Assembly: GCA_016189835.1 (NCBI GenBank)
Contig: JACPRU010000052.1
Location: 1 to 57,869 of the forward strand
DNA from: Deltaproteobacteria bacterium
GTDB lineage: Bacteria; Desulfobacterota; Binatia; JACPRU01
Length of the DNA: 57,869 bases
Reading direction: 5' to 3'
In this document: piece by piece, positions 56,590 to 57,869 of the stretch
Layout: the number at the start of each line of letters is the position of its first letter
Numbering within the stretch: the first letter of the stretch is position 1
Position numbers and translations under genes: made by a program
The notes under the pieces: model-generated
The model's input: only the letters and a program-made list of their open reading frames with translations
Told to the model about the DNA's origin: nothing
The model's database searches: none

Positions 56590-57869
56590 TCAAACCTCGA
56601 GCGGAAATCGCTCGCGCACGAACTCGAGCGCCTGCTCGCGCGTGACCAGCGCCCCTTCGAGCTGCGCGTCCTCGACCGCCTCGAGAATCGTGCGAAACGC
56701 CGGGCCCGGGCGGTGGCCGAGCGCGATCAGATCGTCGCCCGAAACCAGCGGGGGAGCCTGGATGTCCGCCGCGGAAAACGCCGCCAGGCGCGCGCGGCAG
56801 AACTCGTAGAACTGCAGGTTGCCGTTGCTCGCCGACGCGTCGATGCGGCAGAGCTCGAGAAGCTCCGCGATGCCTTCCTCGCGCAGGAACCTCTTGAGCG
56901 TCGCGAGCCGCATCTGCGGCGCGTCGAGCACCCGCAGGTGGTTCTTCACCAGCCACGCCACGCGCTCGGCGACCGCGTTCGGCCGCCGCAAGCGCCGGCA
57001 GATCTCGCGCGCCATCGCCGCGCCGCGCTCGCAATGGCCGTAGAACGTGATCTTGCCGTCGCGACGCCCGGCGCACTCGCGCTTGGCGACGTCGTGGAGC
57101 AGCACGCCGAAGGCGAGGGTCTCGCCGCGCATCGGCGACTCGTCGACGAGGCCGAGCGCCAGCATCGTGTGCGTGAACACATCGCCCTCGGGATGAAACT
57201 CCTTCCCCTGCTCGACCCCGCGCATCGCTTCGATCTCCGGCAGCACCTCGCGCAGCAGACCGAGCGCGGAGAGCAGCTCGAAGCCGCGCCGAGCCCCGCC
57301 CTCGCCGAGGATCTTGACGATCTCCTCGCCGATCCTCTCGGCCGAGACGGCGTGGAGCTCGGCCGCCATCTCGCGCACCGCCGACGCGGTCTCGGCATCG
57401 ATCGCGAAGCCGAGGCGAGCCGCGAAGCGGACGGCCCGCACCAGGCGGAGCTTGTCCTCGTCGAAGCGCCGGCGCGGGTCGCCGATCGCCCGCACCAGCC
57501 GCCGGGCGAGGTCCTCCCGCCCCCCGACGAAATCGTGGACCTGCCAGGTGAAGGGGTCGGCGAACATGCCGTTGATCGTGAAGTCGCGCCGGGCGGCGTC
57601 CTCCTCAGGGGTGGTGAAGCGGACCGCCACCGGATGGCGGCCGTCGACGTAGGCCTCGTCGGCGCGAAACGTCGCGACCTCGACGCGCACGTCGTCGTGC
57701 AGGACGAGGATCACGCCGAACTGCGCGCCGACCGCGACGGTGCGCGGAAACAGCCGCTGCACCGCTTCGGGTCGCGCGCTGGTGGCGACGTCGAAGTCGC
57801 CGACCGGCGGGCGGCCGAGCAGGTGGTCGCGGACGCAGCCGCCCGCGAAGTAGGCGACGTGCCCCGCGC
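56590..57869 (-). CDS. cca: CCA-adding tRNA nucleotidyltransferase (5' end cut by window)
   Basis: Adds CCA to tRNA 3' ends. At least 425 residues are present; the reading frame continues beyond the window edge at 57869. Class II polymerase-beta motifs are AYFAGGCVRDHLLGR and DFDVATSA (metal Asp pair), then EEDAARRDFTINGMF, RLVRAVRFAARLGF and an HD-domain-like LLHDVAKRECAG. The HD part suggests the bifunctional bacterial form. A poly(A) polymerase (PcnB) of the same superfamily is the alternative. It is upstream of uppP. Confidence 0.88.
   Translation of the reverse strand, partial: AGHVAYFAGGCVRDHLLGRPPVGDFDVATSARPEAVQRLFPRTVAVGAQFGVILVLHDDVRVEVATFRADEAYVDGRHPVAVRFTTPEEDAARRDFTINGMFADPFTWQVHDFVGGREDLARRLVRAIGDPRRRFDEDKLRLVRAVRFAARLGFAIDAETASAVREMAAELHAVSAERIGEEIVKILGEGGARRGFELLSALGLLREVLPEIEAMRGVEQGKEFHPEGDVFTHTMLALGLVDESPMRGETLAFGVLLHDVAKRECAGRRDGKITFYGHCERGAAMAREICRRLRRPNAVAERVAWLVKNHLRVLDAPQMRLATLKRFLREEGIAELLELCRIDASASNGNLQFYEFCRARLAAFSAADIQAPPLVSGDDLIALGHRPGPAFRTILEAVEDAQLEGALVTREQALEFVRERFPLEV

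Overview
The window is very GC-rich, densely coding bacterial chromosome. It carries outer-membrane beta-barrel proteins, a Tat-exported molybdoenzyme with a lipoprotein subunit and a LolD-type ABC system, so the organism is Gram-negative. Conserved blocks (rimP-nusA-ylxR-infB-ylxP-rbfA-truB, rny-ymdB-tyrS, dprA-topA-trmFO), crotonyl-CoA carboxylase/reductase and a nitrite-oxidoreductase-like molybdoenzyme suggest an uncultured lineage near the old Deltaproteobacteria (Binatota, Myxococcota/Desulfobacterota or Methylomirabilota). That placement is inference, because no rRNA is present. I saw no tRNA, CRISPR array, prophage or transposase gene.

Layout. 0-4.6 kb (minus): a glutathione S-transferase, then rnhB, a 2-oxoacid dehydrogenase E2 and a natural LipB-LipA fusion overlapping the E2 by 4 bp. 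4.8-6.6 kb (plus): a small secreted protein, a GNAT acetyltransferase and a decayed GNAT pseudogene. 6.6-17.4 kb (minus): the translation/RNA block rimP-nusA-ylxR-infB-ylxP-rbfA-truB, a 590-bp non-coding stretch with tandem repeats, a promoter and a possible structured RNA, then rny-ymdB-tyrS. 17.6-25.3 kb (minus): a type II DMSO-reductase operon (alpha, beta, heme-type gamma, TorD-like chaperone, AlgE-like porin). Its alpha gene is interrupted by one in-frame amber codon. 26.0-28.6 kb (plus): an orphan histidine kinase and fbp. 28.7-39.1 kb (minus): glgA, dprA-topA-trmFO-glnE and ilvE. 39.1-45.9 kb: a DinB protein (plus), then a five-gene envelope-transport operon (outer-membrane protein, PadR regulator, FtsX permease, LolD-like ATPase, LolA-like periplasmic protein). 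46.0-49.7 kb: a small HELGH metallopeptidase, two unknown proteins and a probable heteromeric acyl-CoA dehydrogenase pair. 49.8-54.2 kb (minus): a Znu-like metal-uptake operon. 54.4-57.9 kb: crotonyl-CoA carboxylase/reductase (plus), uppP and a 5'-truncated CCA-adding enzyme (minus).

Genes within operons are often joined by ATGA/GTGA overlaps (E2/lipBA, nusA/ylxR, ymdB/tyrS, topA/trmFO, trmFO/glnE, nxr-like alpha/beta, padR/permease, ATPase/LolA-like, znuA/znuC), which suggests translational coupling.

Most unusual points: the lipB-lipA fusion beside an E2 that lacks a visible peripheral-subunit-binding domain; the amber codon in the NXR-like catalytic subunit; three copies of one palindromic element; GATC-core repeat arrays abutting TTGACA -35 boxes at two unlinked loci; and the PadR-linked envelope-transport operon with a GTATATAC palindrome in its promoter.
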